NCBI RefSeq assembly: GCF_945882965.1
Contig: NZ_CAMCWY010000010.1
Span: forward strand, 23,966-87,965
Length of the DNA: 64,000 nt
Source: Sphingorhabdus sp. EL138
GTDB lineage: Bacteria > Pseudomonadota > Alphaproteobacteria > Sphingomonadales > Sphingomonadaceae
Reading direction: 5' to 3'
In this document: in pieces, positions 29,758-38,760 of the stretch
Layout of the letters: every line of letters starts with the position of its first letter
Numbering within the stretch: position 1 is the first letter of the stretch
Translations under genes and position numbers: made by a program
The notes under the pieces: model-generated
The model's database searches: none
What the model was told of the DNA's origin: nothing
What the model saw: only the letters and a program-made list of their open reading frames with translations

Positions 29758-31313
29758 TGACAGTTTCGCAAGGAACGTTGGAACGACCGGGCGCGACTGG
29801 CGCAGAAACTGGCGCGCCCGTTACTGTTGCCCAGATCACGCCATTGCTGGATCTGCCTTATGCCTTTGCTAAGGCGCACGGCCTGGTTTTGCGTCATGAG
29901 AGCAACGCTCGTTTAATCGTTGCCATGCGTGAAGGCGCAGATCCTCTTATGCTGCTTGAAGTGCGGCGCCATCTGGCGATGCCGTTCGATGTTGAGATAG
30001 CCGATAACCAGACCTTTGACCGGTATCTTTCCGACCATTATGCGATGGACGGAAGTGCAGCGGCAATGGCGGGGTCGATAGGCCATAATGACGGCGATCT
30101 GTTATCCGATATGCTGCCAAGTGTCGATGATTTGCTCGACAGCGCTGATGACGCTCCGGTTATCCGGTTGATTAACGGCATCATAGCAGAGGCTGTGCGG
30201 CAAGGTGTTTCGGATATTCATATCGAACCTTATGAAACTGGTCTTGTTATACGCATGCGTGCCGATGGCGTGTTGCAGGAACGGCTTCGGCTCCCCGCCA
30301 ATGTTGCGCCTGTGGTCGTCAGCCGTATCAAGGTAATGGCGCGGCTCGACATTGCCGAACGCCGCATTCCGCAAGATGGCCGTATTGGCCTGTCGCTTGG
30401 TGGAAAGATGGTCGATGTGCGTGTGTCCACCTTGCCAAGCCGCGCTGGTGAGCGCGTCGTGATGCGTATTCTCGACAATGAAAATGCTGGGATTTCGCTC
30501 GATTTGCTGGGCATGTCTGAAGAGACGCTAAAAATATTGCGCGAAGCATTGGCTGAACCCAATGGTATTATTCTGGTCACTGGTCCGACGGGTTCGGGTA
30601 AGACCACCACTTTATACGCAGGTCTAAAGCGTCTGAACGACGGTTCCCGCAACATACTGACGGTTGAAGACCCCGTCGAATATGCGGTCGAAGGCATTGG
30701 CCAGACGCAGGTGAATGCGAAAGTAGGTATGACCTTTGCCGCTGGCCTACGCGCGATTTTGCGGCAGGATCCTGACGTCGTCATGGTCGGCGAAATCCGG
30801 GACCGTGAAACCGCCGATATTGCTGTGCAAGCGGCGCTTACCGGCCATTTGGTAATGACCACGGTGCACACAAATGATGCGCTTGGTGCAATTACGCGTA
30901 TGCGCGATATGAAGGTTGAGCCTTTCTTGCTCGCCTCGACCCTGCGTGCTGTCATCGCGCAGCGGCTTGTGCGCCGCCTGTGTCCGCATTGCCGCCAAAC
31001 AATGCAGGCCGACGGCAATGCAGCGTCGTTGCTTGGTTTTGACAAGGGCACGGCGGTTTATAAAGCCGTCGGTTGCCCTGAATGCAACAACACTGGCTAT
31101 TTGGGCCGCATTGGCGTGTTTGAGGCTGTCCGTGTGGATGATACCATCCGCCGCTTGATCAATGACGGCGGCGATGAAGCCATATTGGCGCGACATGCTT
31201 TTGTGAACCAGCCTAATTTGAGTGCCGCTGCGCGTAAATTGGTGCGTAGCGGGGACACCACGCCAGAGGAGGCTATTCGCATTTCACGCCGTGAAGACAT
31301 CGTTGATGCCTGA
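29757..31313 (+). CDS. gspE: Type II secretion system ATPase GspE
   Basis: A 518-residue cytoplasmic hexameric ATPase that powers pseudopilus assembly. The N-terminal N1/N2 domains are followed by the RecA-like domain with Walker A 'GPTGSGKTTTLY' (about 276-287), Asp box 'TVEDPVEYAVEGIGQTQVN', Walker B 'DPDVVMVGEIRDRETA' and His box 'GHLVMTTVHTNDALGA'. The zinc-binding tetracysteine module has 'RLCPHCRQ' and 'GCPECNNTGY'. The start ATG overlaps the gspD stop by one base, and the end overlaps gspF by eight bases. Confidence 0.98.
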   Translation: MTVSQGTLERPGATGAETGAPVTVAQITPLLDLPYAFAKAHGLVLRHESNARLIVAMREGADPLMLLEVRRHLAMPFDVEIADNQTFDRYLSDHYAMDGSAAAMAGSIGHNDGDLLSDMLPSVDDLLDSADDAPVIRLINGIIAEAVRQGVSDIHIEPYETGLVIRMRADGVLQERLRLPANVAPVVVSRIKVMARLDIAERRIPQDGRIGLSLGGKMVDVRVSTLPSRAGERVVMRILDNENAGISLDLLGMSEETLKILREALAEPNGIILVTGPTGSGKTTTLYAGLKRLNDGSRNILTVEDPVEYAVEGIGQTQVNAKVGMTFAAGLRAILRQDPDVVMVGEIRDRETADIAVQAALTGHLVMTTVHTNDALGAITRMRDMKVEPFLLASTLRAVIAQRLVRRLCPHCRQTMQADGNAASLLGFDKGTAVYKAVGCPECNNTGYLGRIGVFEAVRVDDTIRRLINDGGDEAILARHAFVNQPNLSAAARKLVRSGDTTPEEAIRISRREDIVDA

Positions 31314-32523
31314 ATTTGCTTATCACGCCATCGACCCTGACGGGCGCGAGCGGCGCGGTCGGATATCTGCGGCGAATGATGATCTGGCACGCGAAGCATT
31401 GGTGTTGAAAAAACTGTATATTGTAAGCGTTGCGCCTGCCGAAGTGCGTGCACCGGTGTTTGCCAACCTGCCGCTAAAACGGCAGCCTCGGTTAAACGCA
31501 AAGCAACTGACATTGTTCACCCGGCAATTGTCTTCCTTGGCGCAAGTTTCGCCCTTGGAAGAGGCGTTGCGGACGATAAGTCGTCAAAGTGAGCAACCCC
31601 ACGTGCGTGAGATATTGACAGCCGTTCACACAGGCGTCGTTGAAGGCCAGCGTTTGTCCGAATCTATGCGGCGCGAAAGCAGCAGCTTTCCACCTTTGTA
31701 TCGCGCAATGATCGCCGCCGGGGAGGGCGCGGGCACATTGCCGCTGATCACCGAACGGCTTGCTGTGCTTCTGGAACGGCAGGCGGAGATGCGGGGTAAG
31801 TTGATCGGTGCGCTGGCGTATCCGGCGATCCTGTCGTTCGTCGCGATCCTCGTTGTGATGGGGTTGATGGTGTCCGTCGTGCCGCGCGTGGTTGAACAAT
31901 TCGACAATGTGGATCAGCAACTACCGCTGATAACGCGCATGGTGATTGGCATTTCGGCATTTTTGGCGAGCTATTACTGGGCGCTGATCATCGTTGCCGC
32001 GCTGGCTGCTTTGGGTTTTGCGCAAGCCTTAAAACAGCCCGCCTTCCGTTTGGCTGTGGACCGCAATGTCTTGCGCATTCCGTTGCTTGGAAAGCTTTTG
32101 CGTAACCTGCATGCCGCACGCATGGCACGGACATTGGCGACAATGGTTGCAAGCCGCTTGCCCTTGTTGGAAGGCTTGCGCCTGACGGGCGGCACCATTC
32201 GCAATAAAGTGTTATCTGCGGCAAATGACGAGATCGTGGAATCCGTGCGTAGCGGGGGTAGCCTGTCCGGCGCGATGCGTAGCAGCGGGGTTTTTCCGCC
32301 TTTGCTCGTGTATCTGACGGCAAGCGGCGAGAGCGCAGGGCAATTGGATATCATGCTCGAACGTGCCGCCGAATATCTGGAACGCGAATTTGATACCTTT
32401 ACCAGCACCGCTTTGTCGTTGCTTGAACCCTTGATCATTGTCGCGATGGGCGGCGTGGTCGCTGTCATCATATTGGCAATATTGCTGCCTATCCTTCAAC
32501 TCCAAAACCTTACGGGACTGTAG
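31306..32523 (+). CDS. gspF: Type II secretion system inner-membrane platform protein GspF
   Basis: A 405-residue polytopic protein with two cytoplasmic GspF domains, each followed by membrane helices ('LAYPAILSFVAILVVMGLMV', 'YYWALIIVAALAALGFAQAL', and the C-terminal helix 'IIVAMGGVVAVIILAILLP'). It has the family motifs 'LTLFTRQLSSLAQVSPLEEA' and 'LPLLEGLRLTGGTI'. It couples the GspE ATPase to pseudopilin assembly. The start is ATG 31306 giving MPEFAYHAIDPDG; the upstream open frame is an artefact of overlap with gspE. Confidence 0.96.
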   Translation: MPEFAYHAIDPDGRERRGRISAANDDLAREALVLKKLYIVSVAPAEVRAPVFANLPLKRQPRLNAKQLTLFTRQLSSLAQVSPLEEALRTISRQSEQPHVREILTAVHTGVVEGQRLSESMRRESSSFPPLYRAMIAAGEGAGTLPLITERLAVLLERQAEMRGKLIGALAYPAILSFVAILVVMGLMVSVVPRVVEQFDNVDQQLPLITRMVIGISAFLASYYWALIIVAALAALGFAQALKQPAFRLAVDRNVLRIPLLGKLLRNLHAARMARTLATMVASRLPLLEGLRLTGGTIRNKVLSAANDEIVESVRSGGSLSGAMRSSGVFPPLLVYLTASGESAGQLDIMLERAAEYLEREFDTFTSTALSLLEPLIIVAMGGVVAVIILAILLPILQLQNLTGL

Positions 32524-32525
32524 AC

Positions 32526-32999
32526 ATGCTCCGCCTATTTTTTACTCTTTTGACCGATACCCGTCGCGCCCCCGCCAGGTTCCGCCGCAAGGGCGTTAAG
32601 GCGCAACGCAACGGTTTCACCCTAGTTGAAATGATGGTGACTTTATTTATTTTGGCGCTGCTGACAACGGTCGTGGCCATCAACGTGCTACCCAATCAGG
32701 ACAAGGCCATGGTGCAAAAGGCACGGGCAGATATCGCCGTTTTGGGACAGGCACTGGAAACCTATCGCTTGGATAATTTGACCTACCCTGATGGAGGTGC
32801 TGGTTTGCAGGCGTTGGTGACGCCGCCGACGACCGGAGGGCGGAGTGAAGGCTATATCAAGAAACTGCCGATGGACCCTTGGAACCGCCCATATCAGTAT
32901 AGCATGCCTGGAAAGAACGGCGCCTTTGATATCTATTCGCTGGGTGCCGATGGCGCGCCTGGGGGTGAGAATGATAATGCCGACATTTACGGCGACTAA
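32526..32999 (+). CDS. gspG: Major pseudopilin GspG
   Basis: A 157-residue type IV prepilin-like protein. The prepilin peptidase site is after Gly30 ('RNG-FTLVEMMV') with the essential Glu at +5, then the hydrophobic stem helix and a globular domain ending in the Ca-binding loop region 'LGADGAPGGENDNADI' that is conserved in GspG. The leader of about 30 residues, rich in Arg, is much longer than the usual 6-8. Either the start is further downstream without a good ATG, or the leader is genuinely long. The major pseudopilin forms the piston that pushes substrates through GspD. Confidence 0.95.
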   Translation: MLRLFFTLLTDTRRAPARFRRKGVKAQRNGFTLVEMMVTLFILALLTTVVAINVLPNQDKAMVQKARADIAVLGQALETYRLDNLTYPDGGAGLQALVTPPTTGGRSEGYIKKLPMDPWNRPYQYSMPGKNGAFDIYSLGADGAPGGENDNADIYGD

Positions 33000-33465
33000 G
33001 CCGTCCGTCCGTAACATCGTTCAGGATAATGCGCGTGGCTTCAGCTTAGTGGAGCTTATGGTGGTATTGTTCATAATCGGCATTGCGAGCACGGCCGTTG
33101 TTATGGCCGTACGCTCGCCCGAGCGCGGTGTTCGGGATGAGGCGGAGCAATTTGCCGCCCGCGTTGCCGCCTTGCGCGATAATGCCATATTGCAATCGCG
33201 CACCATGGCGGTGACCGTGCGCCCGTCGGGCTATGGCTTTGAAACGCGTAATAATGGCAACTGGGTGCCGATGTCCGAGGCCCCATTTTCAGCAACCGAC
33301 TGGAAAAGTGGCACAACGGTTCAGATGTCCGGCGCGCGGCAGATGCGTGTAGCCTTTGACAGCACGGGCCTGCCGTCAAGCGCCGCCGATATCGCAATCA
33401 AACATGACAATGTAACGGTCACGCTAAAGCTCGCCGCAACCGGGGACATTCGCGTTGTCCGTTAA
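32977..33465 (+). CDS. gspH: Minor pseudopilin GspH
   Basis: About 162 residues from the ATG at 32977, which overlaps gspG by 23 bases and has a GGGGGTGAG site at 32960-32968. The leader ends '...DNARG-FSLVELMVVLF' with Glu at +5, followed by the stem helix and the GspH globular domain ('GVRDEAEQFAARVAALRDNA', 'VAFDSTGLPSSAADI'). Minor pseudopilins H, I, J and K form the tip complex. The open frame extends back to 32845 inside gspG, but that part is out of context. Confidence 0.92.
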   Translation: MPTFTATKPSVRNIVQDNARGFSLVELMVVLFIIGIASTAVVMAVRSPERGVRDEAEQFAARVAALRDNAILQSRTMAVTVRPSGYGFETRNNGNWVPMSEAPFSATDWKSGTTVQMSGARQMRVAFDSTGLPSSAADIAIKHDNVTVTLKLAATGDIRVVR

Positions 33466-33838
33466 GGCTTCATTGCCTCGCAATGGCTTCACGCTGCTGG
33501 AAATCATGGTTGCTTTGGCGATTTTCAGCCTTGCGGCGTTAGCGATGGTGCGCTTGCAGGGATATTCGGTACGCTCGACAGCCAATCTGGGCGATAGCAA
33601 TATGGCATGGCAAGTGGCGCGCAACTTGGCCGTAGAAATATCGTCCAACCCCGCGCCGCCATCTCTGGGAGAAACGCGCGGCGAAGAATTAAACGGCGGT
33701 CAGAATTGGCAGTGGATGGCCACAACGCGCGCCACCGATGACAGCCGTTTGGTGACTGTCGAGATCAACGTGGTCGGAACAGGCAACGCGGCACTCCGCA
33801 AGGCCCAGATGACGATAGCGAGGCCCATTGAACAATGA
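33455..33838 (+). CDS. gspI: Minor pseudopilin GspI
   Basis: A 127-residue protein starting with TTG at 33455, overlapping gspH by 11 bases. The prepilin leader is short and cleavage is after Gly11 ('PRNG-FTLLEIMVALAIFSL') with Glu at +5. The globular part has the GspI-type 'AWQVARNLAVEIS' and 'WQWMATTRATDDSRLVTVEI'. It nucleates the I-J-K tip complex in characterised systems. The end overlaps gspJ by four bases (ATGA). Confidence 0.92.
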   Translation: MSVKASLPRNGFTLLEIMVALAIFSLAALAMVRLQGYSVRSTANLGDSNMAWQVARNLAVEISSNPAPPSLGETRGEELNGGQNWQWMATTRATDDSRLVTVEINVVGTGNAALRKAQMTIARPIEQ

Positions 33839-34479
33839 CCGAATTGCGAAAGTCAGAGGCCGGGTTTACGCTTATCGAATTGCTGGTGGCGCTTGCGATT
33901 TTTGCACTCATTTCAGTGGCTGGTGTCATGCTTTTGCGTTCCGGCAGCGATACCCAAATTGCCGTGAAAAAGCGTCTTGAAGAAATGGCATTGTCGCATC
34001 GCCTGGCCAATAGTTTGGAAGGCGACCTAGCCCAAGCGATCGCGCGGCCCGTGCGAGATCAATCCGGCGAACCTATTCCTGCCTTTACCCAAGGTGAGGC
34101 AAGCTTTCCCGGCGCGCTATTTGGCTTTGTCCGGGCCGGGTGGTCCAACTTTGATCGTGCGCCAAGGGCAGGACTGCAACGCGTGGCTTATGTGCTGGAA
34201 GGCGGGTCGCTTAAGCGGTTGAGTTGGCCCATGCTGGATGGATCCGCGCCCACAGACGCTGCGGTCTTGTTGGAGGATGTGACGTCTGCAGCGGTCGAAT
34301 TTCGGGATGATACAGGCGCTTGGCGCGACGACTGGACGGCGACCGATGCGGATGCTTTGCCGCGCGCTGTTGCCTTAAACGTCAATTTGGTCGGTAAGCC
34401 TTCCCAACGCATGCTTTTTCTGGTCGGTTCGCAAACACGCGTTGCAGCGCCGAGCGTTGACACAGGCGCTGCAGAATGA
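33835..34479 (+). CDS. gspJ: Minor pseudopilin GspJ
   Basis: A 214-residue protein with leader 'MTELRKSEAG-FTLIELLVA', Glu at +5 and a hydrophobic stem. The globular domain has 'HRLANSLEGDLAQAIARPV' and 'WSNFDRAPRAGLQRVAYVLE', as in GspJ family members. It overlaps both neighbours by four bases, consistent with coupled translation of the tip-complex genes. Confidence 0.93.
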   Translation: MTELRKSEAGFTLIELLVALAIFALISVAGVMLLRSGSDTQIAVKKRLEEMALSHRLANSLEGDLAQAIARPVRDQSGEPIPAFTQGEASFPGALFGFVRAGWSNFDRAPRAGLQRVAYVLEGGSLKRLSWPMLDGSAPTDAAVLLEDVTSAAVEFRDDTGAWRDDWTATDADALPRAVALNVNLVGKPSQRMLFLVGSQTRVAAPSVDTGAAE

Positions 34480-35462
34480 TGCAGCAAAAACCTTCAGAGC
34501 GCGGCGCGGCCTTGCTGTCTGTCTTGCTTATGGTTGCAGTGCTGGCGGTGATTGCGGCTACGACGCTTGACCGGCTTAGCTTGTCGAGCAAATTGTCTGC
34601 CAATGGCAACGTGCTTGCCCAAGCGCGCATGTTTACCTACGCGACCGAGGCGATTGCCGCTGCGCGTATTGAGGACCTGGTTGCCCGCGATGTCGCGCAA
34701 ACGACGTTAACGGGGGATTGGTTGGGGAAGGTACAAACTATTCCTATTCCTATCGGCTCTGCCAGGGCGTCCGTGCGGGATGCTGGCAATTGTTTTAATC
34801 TTAACAGCCTTGTGACCGAAATTGACGGCCGATACTTGGCGAGTGCGACGGGGCAAGACCAGATGACGTCGTTGTTGGTGGTGTTGGGCACAAATGAAAA
34901 CGCTGCTCGTGTTATTGCGGCGGCAGCAGCCGACTGGGCGGACAGCGACATCATGCCTTTGCCAAATGGCGTGGAGGATGATGGGTATCTTTCTGCGGCG
35001 ACGCCTTATTTTACGGCGAACAGGCTGTATGTGCATCCAAGCGAGCTGCGCGCGGTCAAGGGCGTAACCCCTGCTATCTATGCCACGTTGCAGGGTTGGA
35101 TCTGCGCGCTGCCCGATCCGGTTTTATCGCCGTTGAATGTCAACACTTTGCTGCCCGAACAAGCGCCGTTGTTGGCCATGCTATTCCCGCCCGGCAAGAT
35201 GAATTTGACCTTAGCGCGCAGCTATCTCGCCAAGCGGCCATCTAATGGCTATGGCAGCCTCATCCGATTCTGGGCGGCGCCTGAAATTGCCGCGCTGGAA
35301 CCGTCTTCTCTGGTTCAAGGGCAGGTAAAACTGACGAGCAATTACTTTCTTTTGAACACAAATGTGTCATTTGGCGAACTCAAGCTTTCCGGACAGTCGA
35401 TGATTGTCGCGTCGCCTGCGCCTGCGCGCGTTATCTGGCGCAGTTGGGGGGAAGAGGAATGA
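34476..35462 (+). CDS. gspK: Minor pseudopilin GspK
   Basis: A 328-residue protein with leader 'MMQQKPSERG-AALLSVLLM'. As usual in GspK, Glu at +5 is missing. The stem helix is followed by the large alpha-domain insertion ('NCFNLNSLVTEIDG', 'ADWADSDIMPLPNGVEDDGY') typical of this tip-cap protein, which blocks pilus extension in characterised systems. It overlaps gspJ and gspL by four bases each. Confidence 0.94.
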   Translation: MMQQKPSERGAALLSVLLMVAVLAVIAATTLDRLSLSSKLSANGNVLAQARMFTYATEAIAAARIEDLVARDVAQTTLTGDWLGKVQTIPIPIGSARASVRDAGNCFNLNSLVTEIDGRYLASATGQDQMTSLLVVLGTNENAARVIAAAAADWADSDIMPLPNGVEDDGYLSAATPYFTANRLYVHPSELRAVKGVTPAIYATLQGWICALPDPVLSPLNVNTLLPEQAPLLAMLFPPGKMNLTLARSYLAKRPSNGYGSLIRFWAAPEIAALEPSSLVQGQVKLTSNYFLLNTNVSFGELKLSGQSMIVASPAPARVIWRSWGEEE

Positions 35463-36544
35463 CATTGGTCATTGCGCGGTTCCCAACATCTGAGCAGGAC
35501 GACCCGTCGGTGTTTCGAGTCATTGAGGGCGTTTGGCAGGATGCTGGCGTACTTTCCAACTTCGTGCCGACGGTTGACGATGTGACTGTTATGGCAGTGG
35601 TCGCGCCTGAAGATGTTCGGTGTCACTGGTTCACGCTCCCCGATCTGCAAGGGCGTCAGGCCGAAACGGTGGCGAAACTGCGTGCAGCCGAACAATCGCT
35701 TGGCCTTGTGCACATCAGCGCTGGTACAGATTATGACGACGTTATTGCCACAGCGACAATCGCGCCGGAGGTAATGCAGCGCGGGTTGGATAGGCTTGGC
35801 GCGCGCGGGCTAAACCCCGACATTGTCCTGCCCTTTGCATCGTTGGTGCGTATCCATTCAGATGGCGTGTTCAGGGCCGAAATGGACGGCCTGTCCGTCC
35901 TGCGCGGCGCGCAATTTGCTATACCTGACGAAGCCATGTTGCGCGATTTGTTCATTGGCGACGCGCAGATAGAAAATATGGATAGCGACTCCATCCGGTC
36001 CATGCTGCTTTCTGCAAGCGCTGCGCCATTGCTCAATTTGCGTGAAGGCAACTTCGCAAAGCGAGATCAGGCGGTTTGGGTGACCGCAGAGCAAAAGATT
36101 TGGGTAAGGCGGCTTTTGGCCGCGCTTCTTATCGTGACAATGATGCTCACTATTGCGACCTTGGCAAAATATTGGACTGCAACTGCGTCTGAAAATGACG
36201 CCGCATTGGCTGCGGCACAGAAGATTGATCCGGCTATTCAGGACATTGATCAGGCCGAAAGCATGCTCGCCGCGTCGCTTAATCGTCAGGGCAAAACGCA
36301 AAGCCGCTTTGCGCCGCTTTCCGCTGCTGTGTGGCGCAGTGTGAAGGCTGCGCCGAATGTGTCCGTGCGGGAATTACGATATACGCCGGACGGTATTTTG
36401 ACCGTTGTTCTGGCGGCACCGACCGCCGATAACATCAACAATGCGCTTGTGACCATTCAGCAAGACGGGTTCCGCATTACCGCAACCGCGCGGCAGGACA
36501 CAACGGGTGCCACATTGGTTGATATGACAGTGAGGATGCCATGA
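35459..36544 (+). CDS. gspL: Type II secretion system protein GspL
   Basis: A 361-residue bitopic protein. The cytoplasmic actin-like domain (about 1-215) binds GspE, one transmembrane helix follows (about 220-242, 'LLAALLIVTMMLTIATLAKY'), and the periplasmic ferredoxin-like domain (about 275-361, 'VSVRELRYTPDGILTVVLAA') binds GspM. I use ATG 35459, which overlaps the gspK stop by four bases. The upstream in-frame codons to 35444 lie inside gspK. Confidence 0.9.
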   Translation: MTLVIARFPTSEQDDPSVFRVIEGVWQDAGVLSNFVPTVDDVTVMAVVAPEDVRCHWFTLPDLQGRQAETVAKLRAAEQSLGLVHISAGTDYDDVIATATIAPEVMQRGLDRLGARGLNPDIVLPFASLVRIHSDGVFRAEMDGLSVLRGAQFAIPDEAMLRDLFIGDAQIENMDSDSIRSMLLSASAAPLLNLREGNFAKRDQAVWVTAEQKIWVRRLLAALLIVTMMLTIATLAKYWTATASENDAALAAAQKIDPAIQDIDQAESMLAASLNRQGKTQSRFAPLSAAVWRSVKAAPNVSVRELRYTPDGILTVVLAAPTADNINNALVTIQQDGFRITATARQDTTGATLVDMTVRMP

Positions 36545-37020
36545 TAGCGGCGTTACGCTTATGGTTTGCTGCCCTAACGCGGCGCGAGCAATGGCTCGTT
36601 GGTGTGGCGGGCGCACTGACCGCTTTTGTGGTGGCGATTTTCGGAATGTTACTACCCGTTCTGGCAACCATTGATCAGGCAAAGCTAGATCATGACGTGG
36701 CGGTCCAACGGCGCGGGCGGATAATCGCCACGGTCGATGCCGCGCAGAAGCAGCAGACGGGGTCGCGCTCTGCAGTGACGGCGGATATTGACCAACTGAT
36801 TACCCAAAATGCGGCGGAACAGGGTTTCGATCTCGTCAAATCGCCCAATAAAGCAGCAGGACAAATCAGCTTCCGGATTGACCAAGCGCGTGCGCCAGCA
36901 TTGCTTGCTTGGCTGACGGAGCTTGAGGGCCAGAATGTTGCTGTGCGCAGTGTCGCCTTACGTACCGGCGCGAACAGCACCGTAACGGTTGAGGCGCAGT
37001 TGCAGATGAACGCGCCATGA
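36541..37020 (+). CDS. gspM: Type II secretion system protein GspM
   Basis: A 159-residue bitopic protein: short cytoplasmic N-terminus, one helix (about 19-40, 'WLVGVAGALTAFVVAIFGML'), then a periplasmic coiled or ferredoxin-like domain ('LTELEGQNVAVRSVALRTGA'). It partners GspL. Overlaps gspL and gspN by four bases. Confidence 0.88.
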   Translation: MIAALRLWFAALTRREQWLVGVAGALTAFVVAIFGMLLPVLATIDQAKLDHDVAVQRRGRIIATVDAAQKQQTGSRSAVTADIDQLITQNAAEQGFDLVKSPNKAAGQISFRIDQARAPALLAWLTELEGQNVAVRSVALRTGANSTVTVEAQLQMNAP

Positions 37021-37712
37021 AACGGCGCTTCGCCATTGCTTCGGTCGTAGCGCTCGCTTTTGCTGCGATACTGTTCATGCCCTTGCGGACTATCGTCGCT
37101 GGGGACGGGGTAACTGCACGCAAGGTTGATGGTATCATTTGGGATGGGTCCATCCGCGACCTGCGCCTTGGCAAAATGCCAGTAGGCGATGTCAATGCAC
37201 GTTTGTTGTTATCCCCATTGTTTATGGGCCGGGCAGAGATATTGCTGTCACGGGGCAACGCGCAATTTGTGCCTGGCATAAACGGGTCTGTATCGCGCGG
37301 CATTAGTGGTGTGTCGGTTAACAATTTGTCCGCTACTTTGCGCGTAGGTGCCCTGTTCGCGCCGTTTCCTGCTGAAAATATTCAGTTTGAAGGTTTTTCT
37401 GCGCGCTTTGCCGCTGGCCGGTGCATGGATGCCAGCGGGCAAGTCCGGCTTACCCTGTCGGAAACGCTACCCGGACTTAACTTACAAAATGGGATGCTTG
37501 GTAAACCGCGCTGCGACGGTGCGCAATTATTGCTGCCTTTGGTCAGCCAATCCGGGATGGAGCGGGCGGACATTCGTTTGTCGGCAGACGGATCTTATAT
37601 CATAGCAGTTACGCTCGATGCCGACCAGGGCGACCAAGCGGCAGTTTTAAATATCGCGGGTTTCCGGCCAGTTGCGCGGGGGTACCGCTTGGTCCAAAAG
37701 GGCCGGTTCTGA
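37017..37712 (+). CDS. gspN: Type II secretion system protein GspN
   Basis: A 231-residue protein with an N-terminal membrane helix ('FAIASVVALAFAAILFMPL') and a periplasmic domain rich in short beta segments ('WDGSIRDLRLGKMPVGDVNA', 'LLSPLFMGRAEILLSRGNA'), matching the GspN family. GspN is present in only some type II systems and its role is not settled. It overlaps gspM by four bases and is followed 17 bases later by gspO. Confidence 0.87.
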   Translation: MKRRFAIASVVALAFAAILFMPLRTIVAGDGVTARKVDGIIWDGSIRDLRLGKMPVGDVNARLLLSPLFMGRAEILLSRGNAQFVPGINGSVSRGISGVSVNNLSATLRVGALFAPFPAENIQFEGFSARFAAGRCMDASGQVRLTLSETLPGLNLQNGMLGKPRCDGAQLLLPLVSQSGMERADIRLSADGSYIIAVTLDADQGDQAAVLNIAGFRPVARGYRLVQKGRF

Positions 37713-37729
37713 GCGCGTTTCTGGCGTCA

Positions 37730-38485
37730 TTGGGCGATAATTTATTCGCTTTGCCCTTTTGGTATCAACTGATGCTGGCTATGCTATTCGGCGCAATCTG
37801 GGGCAGCTTTGTTGCCGCCTTATGCAGTCGCTGGCCACGTGGGGAATTGGTGTCGGACGGACGGTCGCATTGTGACCATTGCCAGACCACGCTTGGGGCT
37901 AAAGACCTTGTTCCCATATTGTCGTATCTATGGCTTCGCGGCAAATGCCGATATTGTGGTCAATTCATAGGAATAAGCGCGCTTTACATTGAACTTGTCT
38001 CCGCCGCGACTGGCCTATGTGCAGTCTTATTCTTGTCCGGTGGTCAGGCAGTGGCGGCGGCGGTGTTCGGTTGGGTACTGCTACCGCTCGTCATCCTCGA
38101 TTATCAGAAACTATGGTTGCCTAATCGATTGGTCTTGATGTTGTCGTTAGCAGGCGTTTGCGCTGGTCCGTTTCTGACACCCGCGATTGACTGGCCTGAC
38201 CGCATTTTGGGATGTATTTTCGGATTTCTGGCATTGGAAGCGATCCGGCAAACCTTTCGAAGGCTGCGTCAGGTGGACGGCATGGGTGGAGGCGACCCCA
38301 AATTGTTCGGAGCCATTGGCCTCTGGCTCGGTTGGCAGGGCCTGCCGATGACTTTACTTTTGGCAACTATCTTTGGGTTTCTGTTTGTTGCGGGTGCCTA
38401 TGCGCTATCTAAAAAAACCGCCCGACATCTGCCGTTCGGGGCGTATATGGGGACAGCTGCTTTTACGATTGTCTTGCTGGTTTAG
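37730..38485 (+). CDS. gspO: Prepilin peptidase/N-methyltransferase GspO
   Basis: A 251-residue polytopic aspartic protease that cleaves and N-methylates the pseudopilins. The N-terminal zinc-type motif pairs 'CDHC' and 'CRYC' (about 45-75) are present, as are the two catalytic aspartates ('VILDYQKLWLPN' and 'GGGDPKLFGAIGLWLG'). About eight membrane helices. The best start is TTG 37730, with no clear ribosome site, so translation may be coupled to gspN. Last gene of the operon, making the operon self-sufficient except for a pilotin. Confidence 0.93.
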   Translation: MGDNLFALPFWYQLMLAMLFGAIWGSFVAALCSRWPRGELVSDGRSHCDHCQTTLGAKDLVPILSYLWLRGKCRYCGQFIGISALYIELVSAATGLCAVLFLSGGQAVAAAVFGWVLLPLVILDYQKLWLPNRLVLMLSLAGVCAGPFLTPAIDWPDRILGCIFGFLALEAIRQTFRRLRQVDGMGGGDPKLFGAIGLWLGWQGLPMTLLLATIFGFLFVAGAYALSKKTARHLPFGAYMGTAAFTIVLLV

Positions 38486-38526
38486 CCGTTTGACGCGGGC
38501 AAGGAAAAATAGCCTAATGCCGCAGA

Positions 38527-38760
38527 CTATTGCGCAGGTTCAGAGGTCGCCGCGTCGATCTCGGCTTTTGCATCCGCCTCAATCAACTGCGTGGCTTCTT
38601 CGGCGGCTTGTTCGATGGTCAGCTTTTGTTTGGCCAAGTCTTCTTGCTGCGAGGCCGCAGACGTACTGCCCTCCGATAGTGCTGTATCGGCAGTAGCTGG
38701 CGTATCATTGCAAGCAGGAAGCGTTGCGACCGCAGCTATCAGCAACACAAATTTTCTCAC
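38527..38760 (-). CDS. Small lipoprotein, unknown function
   Basis: A 77-residue protein with signal peptide and lipobox ('AAVATLPACN', lipidated Cys17). The mature part is acidic and Ala/Glu-rich with a probable helix ('LTIEQAAEEATQLIEADAK'). GTG start at 38760 overlaps the stop of the M28-peptidase remnant by four bases (GTGA), so they were one operon. No family recognised. Confidence 0.7.
   Translation of the reverse strand: MRKFVLLIAAVATLPACNDTPATADTALSEGSTSAASQQEDLAKQKLTIEQAAEEATQLIEADAKAEIDAATSEPAQ

Noticed and set aside
30230..31051. 273-codon minus-strand frame opposite gspE
   Set aside because: Antisense shadow with low-complexity Ser/Arg composition; gspE has all ATPase motifs.
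32845..32976. Longer version of gspH
   Set aside because: The extra part lies inside gspG; the ATG at 32977 has a good ribosome site and gives a normal prepilin leader.
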